A DNA stretch of 64,000 nucleotides from CBDBJQ01 sp965206405 (GCA_965206405.1 CBDBJQ010000006.1:1674001-1738000); one strand, 5' to 3'. Shown: positions 53,516 through 63,024, counted from the first letter of the stretch. The notes: a model not told the origin generated them from the letters alone. Numbers and translations: made by a program.

Positions 53516-54454
53516 ATGAAGAAAACCACCGCATTCCGCGAATTACTCGCACGTGGCGAGCCAGCTGTCGTGCCGGGCTGCTACAACGCCGCCAGCGCGC
53601 GCATTCTCGATCAAATCGGGTTCCCGGCGCTCTATATGACCGGATACGGCACCTCCCTGAGCCTGACCGGCATGCCCGATTGCGGCCTTGCCACCATGAC
53701 CGAGATGCACCTCAACGCCCGGTATATCGCTAACGCGACCTCGGCTCCGGTGATCGCTGACGCCGACAATGGCTATGGCAATGCAATCAACGTCATCCGC
53801 ACGGTCCGCGAATACATCCAGACCGGCGTCGCAGCGATCCACATCGAGGACCAGATCATCCCCAAGCGTTGCGGTCATGTCGCTGGACGCCAGGTAATCC
53901 CGCTTGAGGAGGCGGTCGGAAAATACCAAGCCGCTGACTATGCGAGACGCGAGATCGATTCCGATTTCGTGATCATCGCGCGTACCGATTCCCGGGGCGC
54001 TGTTGGTGGCTCTCTCGACATCGCCATCGAGCGGGCCAATGCCTTCCTCGAAGCCGGTGCAGATATGGCCTTCGTCGAGGGGCCGAAGGATTTCAGCGAA
54101 GTCGAGCGAATTTGTCGCGAGGTCAACGGACCCATCCTCTACAACCAAACCGGTATCTCGCCCCGGCTCAATGAGGCACAGATGGCCGAACTCGGCATCG
54201 CAGTGACGATCCTGCCAGGGGCGGCGCTACGGGCCCAACTGAGAGCAGTCTACGACTTCGCCGCAACCCTCAAGGAAGAAGGTGCACTTGCCGAGGCGCG
54301 TCTTGATTCCGAGTTGCAGGGGCACCCGGTTGGCGATTTCCACACCTTCGCCGGTTTCGACCAGATCCGCGAGTGGGAGGAGCGTTTCCTCGGCGAGGAG
54401 GAGCTGGCAAAATACGCCGACACGCTCGGCCACATGCCGAAAGCGGCGGAATAA
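53516..54454 (+). CDS. Isocitrate lyase/PEP mutase superfamily enzyme
   Basis: Encodes 312 residues. The fold is evident from GCYNAASARILDQIGFPALY (about residues 21-40), the metal site IADADNGYGNAINVIRTVRE (about 81-100) and HIEDQIIPKRCGHVAGRQVI (about 112-131), where KRCGH is the catalytic-Cys loop of methylisocitrate lyase-like members. VIIARTDSRGAVGGSLDIAI and EEGALAEARLDSELQGHPVG follow. Candidates are oxaloacetate decarboxylase, methylisocitrate lyase or 2,3-dimethylmalate lyase; the last two need the Cys seen here. The gene has a ggggagttacgttgcg leader. Confidence 0.9.
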   Translation: MKKTTAFRELLARGEPAVVPGCYNAASARILDQIGFPALYMTGYGTSLSLTGMPDCGLATMTEMHLNARYIANATSAPVIADADNGYGNAINVIRTVREYIQTGVAAIHIEDQIIPKRCGHVAGRQVIPLEEAVGKYQAADYARREIDSDFVIIARTDSRGAVGGSLDIAIERANAFLEAGADMAFVEGPKDFSEVERICREVNGPILYNQTGISPRLNEAQMAELGIAVTILPGAALRAQLRAVYDFAATLKEEGALAEARLDSELQGHPVGDFHTFAGFDQIREWEERFLGEEELAKYADTLGHMPKAAE

Positions 54455-54530
54455 GCAGCGGAATAAGCGGCGACACAGGAGCAAACCAGAAGGCGGCGTA
54501 GGCTCGCAGCAAAAAGCCAGGGATTGGAGA

Positions 54531-55073
54531 ATGGCCTCCTTCAAGATCATCGATACCGACACCATCATCGTGCCGATCTACGGCGAACGGACGAGCATCC
54601 GGCTGTCGAGGCTCGACGCACCCGAATCCGGCCCGCCGGCCCTTGATGCGATGGACCGCCAGTTCGATGCCGGCGAAGTCGCCAAACAGGCGTTCCTCGA
54701 CTATCTCGACGCAATGGATGATGAAAGCTAGGAGATTGCGATCCTCAGCTCCCAGAAAAAGCGCGACAAATACAGTCAGCGTCTTGGCCGGGTGGATATC
54801 TACAAGGAGGGACACTCCAGCATCGACATCTGCGAATGGATGATCCACCAGGGATGGCCGTTGCGGAGTACGGCGCTCAGTACAGAAAAGCGGAGCGCGA
54901 CGCCCGAAAGAACATGCGTCGCCTGTGGGCGGGCGAACTCGAACGGCCCAAGGACTACCGACGCGTGCCAAAAGACAGCGGAAGAAGCGTAAGCCGCAGG
55001 CGAGGCCGAAGCTCAGGCATGGGCCTGTTGCAAATGATCGGGGTCATATCCCGAATCATGCGCATGTTCCGCT
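54531..55073 (+). pseudogene. Staphylococcal-nuclease-like (thermonuclease) gene, inactivated
   Basis: Starts MASFKIIDTDTIIVPIYGER with SIRLSRLDAPESG, matching the SNase core (V-DGDT...RIRLxGIDAPE; the usual DGDT reads DTDT). TAG at 54729 interrupts the frame. The same frame continues SQKKRDKYSQRLGRVDIYKE, the catalytic Arg region (DRYGR). A one-base deletion near 54850 then shifts it to MAVAEYGAQYRKAERDARKN and LWAGELERPKDYRRV, the family C-terminus. Two lesions and no signal peptide. Otherwise the family domain is complete, so loss is recent. Confidence 0.8.
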
Positions 55074-55113
55074 GACCGGACGGTCCCCGTAAAACCGTCT
55101 CGAAGCAAAAGCC

Positions 55114-55968
55114 TCAAACCTCGAAGCGGTAGCTCTCGCCGTCGCGGTGCAGGTGGCCGGCCGTCGGTGTCGCGAAGTGCGTGCCGATCACCAGGGTTGG
55201 CGAATCGGCGAAGCGCGCATACATCCGCCGCCGGGTCTCGATCGCTTCCATCGGCACGGCATCCGGGGACGAACTCCACTCGGGATGCACGAACTGGCAA
55301 GGGTGGTGCAGGAAATCACCCGTGATCAGGGCTGATTTCCCATCCGATTCGATCAGCACACTGACATGCCCCGGCGTATGACCGGGGGTTGCCAGCAAAC
55401 GTATTTCGGGACACAGCACATAATCGGAAGCCACGAGATCGACCAACCCGGCCTCGAACACCGGCGTGACTGAATCCGACATCACCTGGGCCTGGTCGCC
55501 TTCAGCCTCTTTCTGCCAATACTGGAATTCCTGCTCGCCCATCAGATAACGCGCCTGCGGAAAAGTCGGCACCCAGCGCTCTCCTTCGCGCATCGTGTTC
55601 CAGCCGACATGATCGACATGGAGATGGGTGCACAGAACCGTATCGATGCTCTCACGTGCATAACCCGCAGTCGCGAGGTCGGCGAGAAACGACGTCTGCA
55701 GATTGTCCCAGAAAGGCATGCTACGCGGCTTGTCATTGCCGACGCAGGTGTCGACGACAATGCGTCGGTCGGGAGTCTCGACCACGAGGGCATGAATGGC
55801 GCCCCGCATCCGGCCTTCCTTGTCGGCAAAGTGCGGTTGCAGCCAGGGGATCTCTAGCACCCGCTCGCGACTAGCGTCGGGGATGATCCGGGTCATGCCG
55901 CCGGTCGCCTCAATCTCGACAATACGTGAAATGCGCACCGCACCAATCTTCCATACCTCTCCCGTCAT
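55114..55968 (-). CDS. MBL-fold metallohydrolase
   Basis: Encodes 284 residues. The metal-binding motif is THLHVDHVGW (HxHxDH at 115-120). The other ligands are in ATPGHTPGHVSVLIE (about residues 198-212), ITGDFLHHP (about 220-228) and GTHFATP (about 266-272). The ribulose-type opening GAVRISRIVEIEATGG and the absence of extra domains resemble the AttM/quorum-quenching lactonase-like and general hydrolase groups. I cannot name the substrate. The start overlaps the stop of the GST gene by 4 bp, so the two are coupled and could form a hydrolase-conjugation pair. Confidence 0.9.
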   Translation of the reverse strand: MTGEVWKIGAVRISRIVEIEATGGMTRIIPDASRERVLEIPWLQPHFADKEGRMRGAIHALVVETPDRRIVVDTCVGNDKPRSMPFWDNLQTSFLADLATAGYARESIDTVLCTHLHVDHVGWNTMREGERWVPTFPQARYLMGEQEFQYWQKEAEGDQAQVMSDSVTPVFEAGLVDLVASDYVLCPEIRLLATPGHTPGHVSVLIESDGKSALITGDFLHHPCQFVHPEWSSSPDAVPMEAIETRRRMYARFADSPTLVIGTHFATPTAGHLHRDGESYRFEV

Positions 55969-56708
55969 GCTTTCCTCCCGTTTTCCCGAGCGTCGGGACC
56001 GACTTTTGTCCGATCCGATCGCTCGGGATTGTTGCGGGCCAGCGCGGCTTGATAAGCCGGCCGGCCAGAGAGACGATCCCGGTATTCGTCGACTGCCTCC
56101 GGCAATGGCAGGCCGTAGCGCTGCGCCCAGGGCAGGCAGGTATGAAGCAGGATATCGGCGCCACTGAACCGGTCACCAAGCAGGAAAGCGCGCCCGTCGC
56201 CCAGCGTTGTTTCGACATGACCGATCTGACGGGCGAAGTACTCGCTGGCGCAATCCACCGCCAGTGGCGACTCTCCATAAATTTCCGTCAGATCGCCGTG
56301 CCGCCGGATGACGTAGAGGCTGGTAGCGTCAATCTCCATGATGATGAATGAACACCAGGAATCGTAGTGCGCCCGCTCAACCCGATCGCTGGGAACCAAA
56401 AGATCGTCAGGATCTCTTGTGCTGCCAAGCCAGGCAACAATGGCAGCGCTCTCGGTCAAGGTCAGGTCGCCGTCGACGAGAACCGGCAATTTGCCTCTTG
56501 GATTGACAGCGAGAAACCGCGCCTCCTCCATCGCCGGCGTACGTGCGCGGATCGGATCGAAATCGTATTCAACCCCGAGCTCGCAAAGTGCCCAGTGCGC
56601 CCGCAATGTCCGCGAGGTACCGATCCCCCAGACAAACGGCGCAACACTGTCGGAAGTGGGTTTTGGGATGGATGCTGTCACGTCACCATCGGACAGGAGC
56701 CTGAGCAA
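55965..56708 (-). CDS. Glutathione S-transferase family protein
   Basis: Encodes 247 residues from ATG 56708. The thioredoxin-like N-terminal domain has WGIGTSRTLRAHWALCELGV (about residues 28-47), PRGKLPVLVDGDLTLTESAA (about 70-89, including the cis-Pro and the ESA glutathione contact), and an all-helical C-terminus with FLLGDRFSGADILLHTCLPW (about 173-192). A leading extension of about 20 residues before the domain is unusual; a start at a later Val or Leu is possible. It overlaps the MBL hydrolase gene by 4 bp (ATGA). Confidence 0.88.
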   Translation of the reverse strand: MLRLLSDGDVTASIPKPTSDSVAPFVWGIGTSRTLRAHWALCELGVEYDFDPIRARTPAMEEARFLAVNPRGKLPVLVDGDLTLTESAAIVAWLGSTRDPDDLLVPSDRVERAHYDSWCSFIIMEIDATSLYVIRRHGDLTEIYGESPLAVDCASEYFARQIGHVETTLGDGRAFLLGDRFSGADILLHTCLPWAQRYGLPLPEAVDEYRDRLSGRPAYQAALARNNPERSDRTKVGPDARENGRKA

Positions 56709-56762
56709 CCGCTTGGGTGAAAGTCGGAATGAAGATCGGGGCCGAGGTCGAGATGCGTTGCG

Positions 56763-58454
56763 TCACGCCGCCATCCCTCCGCGCAGGACGCCACCGGGCA
56801 TCTTCGCAGCATCCGGGTCAACCTGATCGACCCCGTTTTCACGCAGGATAGTGCCGTTGACGGCCACCGCGCGGATTCCGCTCGCCTGGGAGATCAGGCG
56901 ATCGGCACCGCCCGGCAGATCGTAGACACGTTCCAGAGCGCCGGCGCCGACTGTATCGGGATCAAACACGACGATATCGGCGGGACGACCCTCGGCAAGA
57001 ACGCCACGGTCAGCGATACCGGCAACCTCGGCCGGCCGGGAGGTCAGCATGCGCACCGCCTGCTCCAGATCGAAGCTCTCTTTTTCGCGCACCCAGTGTC
57101 CGAGAAAATAGGTCGGCAGGCAGGCATCGCAGAGCTGGTTTGCATGGGCGCCGGCGTCCGACAGGCCGATCACCGTGCAGTCGCTCTTGAGCAGGGGCTC
57201 GACCTCGTCCTCGTTATGGTTGGCGACCGGCATGCGGAAACGAGCCTCGAGATCAGTCTCAAGCGCTAGGTCGAGAGCAAAATCGCTCGGTTCGGCGCCC
57301 TTCTCCGCCGCAACCTCGAATAGCAGCCGCTCGTCAAGATCAGGACGGGTCATGCATTGCGAGATCACGGTCTTGGAGAAAGCATCGCGGAAGCTTCCGG
57401 TCAGGGTTTCCATACGCCCACGCCAGGCAGCGCGGAACGCGGGATCGGCATAGATTTTTTTCTTGCCCTCGGCATCCGCGGCCGCCACCGGCTTGAACAC
57501 CGTCATCGGCTCGAACACGAAAGGCGCGAGGAACTGGTATTCAAAATTGAGAGCTCGCGGCGTGACCTGCGGGTAGACCGGGTGCCCGGCGGCAGCGATT
57601 TCCTCGGACCTGGCCAGCTGCGCCTTGTAGTCGCTGTCGCGGACCAGGGCGAGACCGGCCAGCATCGCAGTCCAGGACACGTTGCATTTAGCCTCGCGGG
57701 CGATGTCGATATACTCCTCCATGAACAATCCGCGACCGGCCGTCGCCTGGAAGAGTTTTCCGCCGGCATCGCCGAGAGCGCGGGCAAGATGGAAGATTTC
57801 ATCCACTTCGCAGGCCCGGCTCGGCACCGGCCGACCCTCATAGCCGACATGGGTTCCGGCACGAGAGGTCGCAAAGCCGAGGGCGCCGGCTTTGACGCCG
57901 TCGCGGAGAATCGCGCACATGGCCTCGATCTCGTCGTCACTGGCGGCGCGTTCGGTCGCCGCCTCGCCCATCACATAGAAGCGCAACGGTGTGTGACCAA
58001 GCAGCGCGGCGACATTGATGGCGAGGCCGCGTTCCTCGATGGCGTCGAGATATTCGCCGAAAGTCTCGAACGGCCACACCTCGCCAAGCCCCGCATGCAG
58101 GGCGGCAACGCTCATGCCCTCGACCTTCTCGAGGGTGCGGACGATGATGTCGCGATGCTCGGGCCGGGTCGGCGCGACACCGAAGCCGCAATTGCCCATC
58201 ACCGCAGTGGTCACACCGTGCCACGGCGAGATCGACAGCATCCGGTCCCAGATGATCTGGGCATCGTAATGCGTGTGGATGTCGACAAAACCCGGCGCGA
58301 CAACGGCACCTTCGGCATCGATCACGGAATCCGCACTGTCGGGTGCCTCGCCGAGATCAACGATGCGACCGGCACGAATACCGACATCGCCCTGGAAGCG
58401 CGGCGCACCGGTCCCGTCGATCACAGTGCCGTTGACGATCTTCAAATCATACAT
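56763..58454 (-). CDS. N-acyl-D-amino-acid deacylase family amidohydrolase
   Basis: Encodes 563 residues. APGFVDIHTHYDAQIIWDRM (about residues 52-71) contains the HxH metal site; GVTTAVMGNCGFGVAPTRPE (about 80-99) is diagnostic of D-aminoacylases with its Cys ligand. GLSDAGAHANQLCDACLPTY (about 439-458) has the catalytic Asp. The C-terminal composite beta-domain begins LAEGRPADIVVFDPDTVGAG. The reaction would be hydrolysis of an N-acyl or related amide. Homologues often appear among uncharacterised catabolic operons. Followed by the GST gene after 54 bp on the same strand. Confidence 0.92.
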   Translation of the reverse strand: MYDLKIVNGTVIDGTGAPRFQGDVGIRAGRIVDLGEAPDSADSVIDAEGAVVAPGFVDIHTHYDAQIIWDRMLSISPWHGVTTAVMGNCGFGVAPTRPEHRDIIVRTLEKVEGMSVAALHAGLGEVWPFETFGEYLDAIEERGLAINVAALLGHTPLRFYVMGEAATERAASDDEIEAMCAILRDGVKAGALGFATSRAGTHVGYEGRPVPSRACEVDEIFHLARALGDAGGKLFQATAGRGLFMEEYIDIAREAKCNVSWTAMLAGLALVRDSDYKAQLARSEEIAAAGHPVYPQVTPRALNFEYQFLAPFVFEPMTVFKPVAAADAEGKKKIYADPAFRAAWRGRMETLTGSFRDAFSKTVISQCMTRPDLDERLLFEVAAEKGAEPSDFALDLALETDLEARFRMPVANHNEDEVEPLLKSDCTVIGLSDAGAHANQLCDACLPTYFLGHWVREKESFDLEQAVRMLTSRPAEVAGIADRGVLAEGRPADIVVFDPDTVGAGALERVYDLPGGADRLISQASGIRAVAVNGTILRENGVDQVDPDAAKMPGGVLRGGMAA

Positions 58455-58509
58455 GTCTCAATCTCCCCCGGCGGCCCCGCCTGACAGCGCCATCAACTCG
58501 GCAGCTTCA

Positions 58510-59616
58510 TCAAACAGCGTCGAGTCCGTAAAGCTCGGTGACGTTCCGGCGCAAGATGCGGTCGCGCTCGTCATCGGTCATATCGGCCGTGTGCTCGGCC
58601 AGGAGCTCCTGGCTGTGCGGCCAGGTAGCGTCGCTGTGCGGGTAATCGTTGGCCCACATCAGCCGGTCGATATTCATGGCGTCGCGGAAACGGAAGGCCG
58701 TCCAGTCGTCCTGAAAAGTCAGGTAGACGTTTTCCAGCAAGTACTCGCTCGGCAGGCGCGCCATCTCCTCGCACTTCATCCAATAGCGGTGGCGATTGTA
58801 GATGTGGTCCATGCGGTAGCTGAAATGCGGCACCCAGCCAGCATCGGCCTCAACGCAGACGAGCTTGAGTTCCGGGTGGCGCTCGAAGACCTGGCCGAAA
58901 ACGAAGGTACCGATGACGTCCTGGTTGCCACGCATGATGTTCTGGAAAGAGTTGATCTTCGGCCCGCGATGTTCCCTCAGATCATCCTGGCGCGAGGTCA
59001 AGATGTGGAAGGAGACAGGAAGCTCGAGTTCAACCAGGGTCGCCCAGAGCGGGTCATAATCCGTATGGTGGTAATCCTCTTCGTAAGCCGGGAGGCCCGG
59101 GAACATCACCCCGCGGAAGCCCATTTCCTTGGCTTCCTTCACTTCTTTGATTGCGCTCTCGATCGAGGTCACCGCTATCTGCGGCATGCCGAACAACCGG
59201 CCCGGAAGCCCGGCGCAGAACTCCTGGAGCCAGCGGTTGTAGGCCTGGAAACACGCCTGTTTGAATTCGGCATCGGGATGGTTGCAGAGCACCATGCCGA
59301 CCGAAGGATAGATCACCTCGGCCTGGATGCCGTCACGGTCCTGGTCGGCCGCCCGCGCCTCGGGATCCCAGCCGCCGCGATGCAGATCCTCGAAGCGGCA
59401 CGCGCTGGCAGAGATATCCTTGGGGTTCTTCCCGGCAGCGGCGATGAGCCCGAGTGGAACCGGTATGTCGAGCCCCTCAATGACAAACATGTCGCCATGT
59501 TTCTCGTGCTGGATCATGTGCGGCGCGGTGTCGCGGTATTTAGGGTCGATATAGTCGATATAGCAGTTGGGCGGCTCGGTGACGTGTGAGTCAGCGGAGA
59601 TCGGAAGAGTATTCAT
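58510..59616 (-). CDS. Amidohydrolase 2 family (ACMSD-like) metal hydrolase/decarboxylase
   Basis: Encodes 368 residues from ATG 59616 (MNTLPISADSHVTEPPNCYI); an ATG three codons upstream has its ribosome-binding site too close. SADSHVTEP near the N-terminus keeps one metal-ligand His. Further family segments are GWDPEARAADQDRDGIQAEV, GFRGVMFPG (about residues 166-174), FGQVFERHPELKLVCVEADA (about 245-264) with conserved HPxLK, and WANDYPHSDATWPHSQELL (about 321-339) with the catalytic Asp. Related proteins decarboxylate or hydrolyse ring carboxylates. The substrate is unknown. Followed by the D-aminoacylase-like gene after 55 bp. Confidence 0.9.
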   Translation of the reverse strand: MNTLPISADSHVTEPPNCYIDYIDPKYRDTAPHMIQHEKHGDMFVIEGLDIPVPLGLIAAAGKNPKDISASACRFEDLHRGGWDPEARAADQDRDGIQAEVIYPSVGMVLCNHPDAEFKQACFQAYNRWLQEFCAGLPGRLFGMPQIAVTSIESAIKEVKEAKEMGFRGVMFPGLPAYEEDYHHTDYDPLWATLVELELPVSFHILTSRQDDLREHRGPKINSFQNIMRGNQDVIGTFVFGQVFERHPELKLVCVEADAGWVPHFSYRMDHIYNRHRYWMKCEEMARLPSEYLLENVYLTFQDDWTAFRFRDAMNIDRLMWANDYPHSDATWPHSQELLAEHTADMTDDERDRILRRNVTELYGLDAV

Positions 59617-59722
59617 CGAACGCATCCCTGTGTTGTGTGGCGACGGCAAGGCCTTGCAGAGAAGGATATATCCTGCCGCAGGGAAAATCATACTGACGGC
59701 CAAGCCATGTCGGTGGCTAGGC

Positions 59723-60637
59723 TTAGCCGGAATACTCCTGCAAAACCTCGTCGACCATTTCCTCCACGCCGGGACAGCCGCTGACCGCCGAGACCGAGTG
59801 ACCGGCCGACCAGATGTCCTTCCACCGCTTCGGGCGGGTATTCGGGTTGATATCCTTGGAAACGTCGATCATGCCCCGTTCGGGAAGCGCTTCGGGGTCG
59901 AGGCCGGCGGCGACGATCGACGGCCGCAGTTTGCTGGTCGGCAAGCCGGTAAAAGCGCTGGTCAGATGAATGTCGTCCATCGAACTCGCCACCAGCATCT
60001 CCTTGTATGTCGGCACGGCCATGCTTTCCCGGGTGGCGATGAAGCGCGTGCCCATATAGGCAAGGTCGCAGCCCAGCATCATCGCCGCCCTGAGGCCGAC
60101 CCCGTCGCCAACACCACCGGCAAGAACGACCGGCCCGTCATAGAACTCCCGAACGGCACGCACGAAGGCGAAGGGATTGGCCCAGCCCGTCTGGCCGCCG
60201 GCGCCGGCCACCAGCAAAATCAGCCCGTCAGCGCCGGCAGCAACCGCCTTCTCCGCATGGCGCAGGGAGGCAATGTCGGCAAACACGAGACCGCCATAGG
60301 CGTGGATCGGTTCGATTACCGGCGCCGGGCTGCCGACACTGGCAATGACCAACGGCACCCTGTGCTGGGCAACGATCTCGGTGTCTTCCTCAAGGCGGCT
60401 GTTGGAACGGTGAACGATCAGATTGGCGGCGAAGGGCGCGGCGTCGCGGGTGTCACTGGATATGACCGTGAGCCACTCGTCCAGATCCTCGACCGTGCGG
60501 CAGTTGGCGGTCGGGAAAGCTCCGATCACCCCCGCCCGGCAGGCGGCAACCACCAGTTCCGGGCCCGAGACCAGAAACATCGGTGCCGCGATCAGCGGCA
60601 GACGCAGATTTTCCGCAATACTCGCCGGAAGCACCAC
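59723..60637 (-). CDS. Nitronate monooxygenase / 2-nitropropane dioxygenase-like protein
   Basis: Encodes 304 residues. An FMN-dependent TIM barrel: LRLPLIAAPMFLVSGPELVV (about residues 11-30), GADGLILLVAGAGGQTGWAN (about 134-153, GAGGHxG-type FMN loop with Gln for His) and GPVVLAGGVGDGVGLRAAMM (about 167-186), then GCDLAYMGTRFIATRES. Family members oxidise alkyl nitronates or act as enoyl reductase-like enzymes. Gln in place of the usual catalytic His of nitronate monooxygenases makes the latter or another reaction possible. On the same strand as the ThDP lyase gene, 55 bp downstream of it. Confidence 0.88.
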   Translation of the reverse strand: MVLPASIAENLRLPLIAAPMFLVSGPELVVAACRAGVIGAFPTANCRTVEDLDEWLTVISSDTRDAAPFAANLIVHRSNSRLEEDTEIVAQHRVPLVIASVGSPAPVIEPIHAYGGLVFADIASLRHAEKAVAAGADGLILLVAGAGGQTGWANPFAFVRAVREFYDGPVVLAGGVGDGVGLRAAMMLGCDLAYMGTRFIATRESMAVPTYKEMLVASSMDDIHLTSAFTGLPTSKLRPSIVAAGLDPEALPERGMIDVSKDINPNTRPKRWKDIWSAGHSVSAVSGCPGVEEMVDEVLQEYSG

Positions 60638-60692
60638 GTCACCCTGCCGCTCTGCCTCTCGGCACCCGCGTCAGATCAACCCGGATCCCGCG

Positions 60693-62336
60693 TCAGGTCG
60701 AGTAGTTGGTGAACGCCGCCGTCGTTGCCCGGGCGCGCCAGTCGGTTTTGACATTGACCAACGCCGGCGTGCCCTTAGCGACCGCCGCCGAGGCGCGCTC
60801 CAGGGCCGGGCGGATGTCATCGGGATTCTCGACGAACTCGCCATGGCCGCCGAGCGCTTCGGCGATCTTGTCGTAGCGGGTGTAGCCGAGATCACGCCCC
60901 GGCTTGTTCTGGTCCGGATCCCCCGTCCAGCCGCCATTCAGGCTGATGACCACCAGCACCGGCAGGTTGTGCCGAACTAGCGTGTCGAACTCCATCGCAT
61001 TGAGGCCGAAGGAACCGTCGCCGTGCAGAACGACAACCTGCTTGTCGGGCTTCGCCGCCTTGGCTCCGAGTCCGAAGGGCAGGCCGACACCCATGGTGCC
61101 AAAAGCACCGGAGTTCATTCTGTGTCCCGGCTCGAAGCTGGGGATCACCTGGCGGCCGAAATTGAGAATCTCCTGGCCATCAACGCAGAGCACGCCATCG
61201 CGGTCGATGAAATCACGAACCTCCTTGCACAGGCGCAAGGGATGGATCGGTGTCTCGGGATTCGAGAGCACCTCTTCCTGTTCCGTCACCTTGGAGGAGT
61301 TGCGGCCGCGCAGACGGTCGCGCCAGGTCTGAAACCGGGAGGCGTCGTGTTTCCCGGCAAGCGCGGTGGTCAGCTGATTGAGCACCGTGCCGGCGTCACC
61401 GACAACGCCAACGTCGACCCGCGGGCTGGTGGCGACTTCCTCGGGATCGATGTCGATGCGGACAAGCTTCGCATCCGCGTTGAAGCGCGGTGGCGCTGCG
61501 TGGCTGATCACGTAGTTCATGCGGGTGCCGACAACCATGATGAGATCGGCCTCGCGGAAGGCTGTCGAGCGGGCGGTGAGATAGCAGTATTCGTGATCTT
61601 CAGGAATGACACCGCGACTCTGCGGCGTGGTGTAAAACGGAATACCGGCCTGCTCGACAAACGCCTGGAGTTCGGCCGAGGCCTCCGACCAGATGATGCC
61701 GCTGCCGCTGACCAGAACCGGCTGCTCCGCCTTGGCCAGGAGCTTGACGATGGCGTTGATCTGGGCCGGATCGCCGGCGGGGCGGCTGCGCTGATCGGGA
61801 TTCCAGGGTTCAGGCCAGAGGATTTTCGATTCATCGACCTCCTGGTAGAGAACGTCACCGGGCAGATCGAGATAGACCGGACCTGGCTTGCCGGTCATCG
61901 CCTCGCGAACCGCCTTGTTGACCAACTCGGGTATGCGATGGGGATTATGGACCCGCTCGGCCCATTTGGTGCAGGGCTTCATCATCGACAGCTGGTCGAT
62001 CTCCTGGAATGCGCCCTGGCCCGACATGGCATCGGGGGAAGCGCCGCCAAGCGCTATGACCGGGGTGCAGTCAGCCCAAGAGTGGGCGAGTCCGGTGATC
62101 AGGTTGGTCGTCGCCGGACCCGACGCCGCCATGCAGGCTGCCGGGCGGTTGCGCAGCCTTGCATACGCATGGGCGGCCATGGCGCCGGCTTGCTCGTGGC
62201 GCACATCAATGCCGCGGATTCCCAGCCCCATGCAGGCGAGCTCCACGTTCATCATCGGCGCGCCCATGATGTAGAAGAAGGTATCGATGCCCTGCTGCTG
62301 CAGCGCTTTGGCGACAATATCAGATCCGATGGCCAT
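60693..62336 (-). CDS. Thiamine diphosphate-dependent lyase/synthase (acetolactate synthase-like)
   Basis: Encodes 547 residues with the three domains of the family. The catalytic Glu is in VRHEQAGAMAAHAYARL (Glu48), the central domain carries LLAKAEQPVLVSGSGIIWSE (about residues 200-219), and the ThDP-Mg motif is LHGDGSFGLNAMEFDTLVRH (about 429-448) ending in SLNGGW. Sequence features such as FFYIMGAPMMNVE and SGQGAFQEIDQLSMMKPCTK are closer to oxalyl-CoA decarboxylase/2-hydroxyacyl-CoA lyase-like proteins than to IlvB. It probably cleaves or forms a 2-hydroxyacyl-CoA or 2-oxo acid. Cotranscription with the NIPSNAP gene at 62769 is likely. Confidence 0.9.
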   Translation of the reverse strand: MAIGSDIVAKALQQQGIDTFFYIMGAPMMNVELACMGLGIRGIDVRHEQAGAMAAHAYARLRNRPAACMAASGPATTNLITGLAHSWADCTPVIALGGASPDAMSGQGAFQEIDQLSMMKPCTKWAERVHNPHRIPELVNKAVREAMTGKPGPVYLDLPGDVLYQEVDESKILWPEPWNPDQRSRPAGDPAQINAIVKLLAKAEQPVLVSGSGIIWSEASAELQAFVEQAGIPFYTTPQSRGVIPEDHEYCYLTARSTAFREADLIMVVGTRMNYVISHAAPPRFNADAKLVRIDIDPEEVATSPRVDVGVVGDAGTVLNQLTTALAGKHDASRFQTWRDRLRGRNSSKVTEQEEVLSNPETPIHPLRLCKEVRDFIDRDGVLCVDGQEILNFGRQVIPSFEPGHRMNSGAFGTMGVGLPFGLGAKAAKPDKQVVVLHGDGSFGLNAMEFDTLVRHNLPVLVVISLNGGWTGDPDQNKPGRDLGYTRYDKIAEALGGHGEFVENPDDIRPALERASAAVAKGTPALVNVKTDWRARATTAAFTNYST

Positions 62337-62445
62337 GCTTCTTTGTCTCCGAAGGTTCGTGTTTTCCTGAAAAAAGCTTCCGCCTCACACCCGGAGGCGA
62401 TGCTGCCCAAGCGTTATTGCGCGAGCGTCCTTGCTGCACCAAGCG

Positions 62446-62769
62446 TCACTGCATGGTTGAGCGTGAAGTTGCAACGATACGGGTAACCACGTTCTGGTCG
62501 CGGTCGAGATAGTCGGGGATCCGCGGCCCCATGTCGTTCTTCCAGAAATCGCTCTCATAGACTTCCTTATAGAGCCGCTCGCGCTCTGCCTCGCTCTCGA
62601 AACGGCGGATCCAGACATAGACGGAATCGTCTTCCTCACCGCGATAGCTCCCGGTGACCACCATGCCCTTGCCAATCTGGAAGGGCAGGATCTCCTCTTC
62701 CATAACCCGGATCCACTCGTCCATCTTTCCAGGCTGGACCTTGTATTGGCGCAATTCAAAGAATGCCAT
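62446..62769 (-). CDS. NIPSNAP-family protein
   Basis: Encodes 107 residues. MAFFELRQYKVQPGKMDEWI opens like other NIPSNAP domains; VYVWIRRFESEAERERLYKE (about residues 50-69) is the second strand and helix, and the C-terminus DQNVVTRIVATSRSTMQ is short. A dimeric alpha/beta-barrel fold is expected; the function is unknown. It is the first gene of the minus-strand group that includes the ThDP lyase (109 bp away). Preceded by aaggagcaccccgac. Confidence 0.88.
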   Translation of the reverse strand: MAFFELRQYKVQPGKMDEWIRVMEEEILPFQIGKGMVVTGSYRGEEDDSVYVWIRRFESEAERERLYKEVYESDFWKNDMGPRIPDYLDRDQNVVTRIVATSRSTMQ

Positions 62770-63024
62770 GTCGGGGTGCTCCTTGGCTGTGTCCCGGGTC
62801 GTTGTTCCGGGCTATTGTTCCGGGTTGCCTAGCGCTCTCGCAGGAATAACGCTCTCGCCGGAAATAATGTGGCGCGCCGACAGCGCAGTTCCAGCGTGGC
62901 GGCGGCCAGGCATGCGGGGCATCCACCAGCCGACTGCCCCCGCGAAGCAAAGAAGCGCCAATCGCCCCCCGAGGCAGAAAACTGAAGCGGGAAATCGAAG
63001 CGGGGAATTCATGAAGGTGACCAA

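Noticed and set aside
57357..62486. Several plus-strand open frames of 370-490 codons opposite the amidohydrolase, nitronate monooxygenase and ThDP lyase genes
   Set aside because: All are antisense to well-conserved genes and show no family motifs; expected from high GC.
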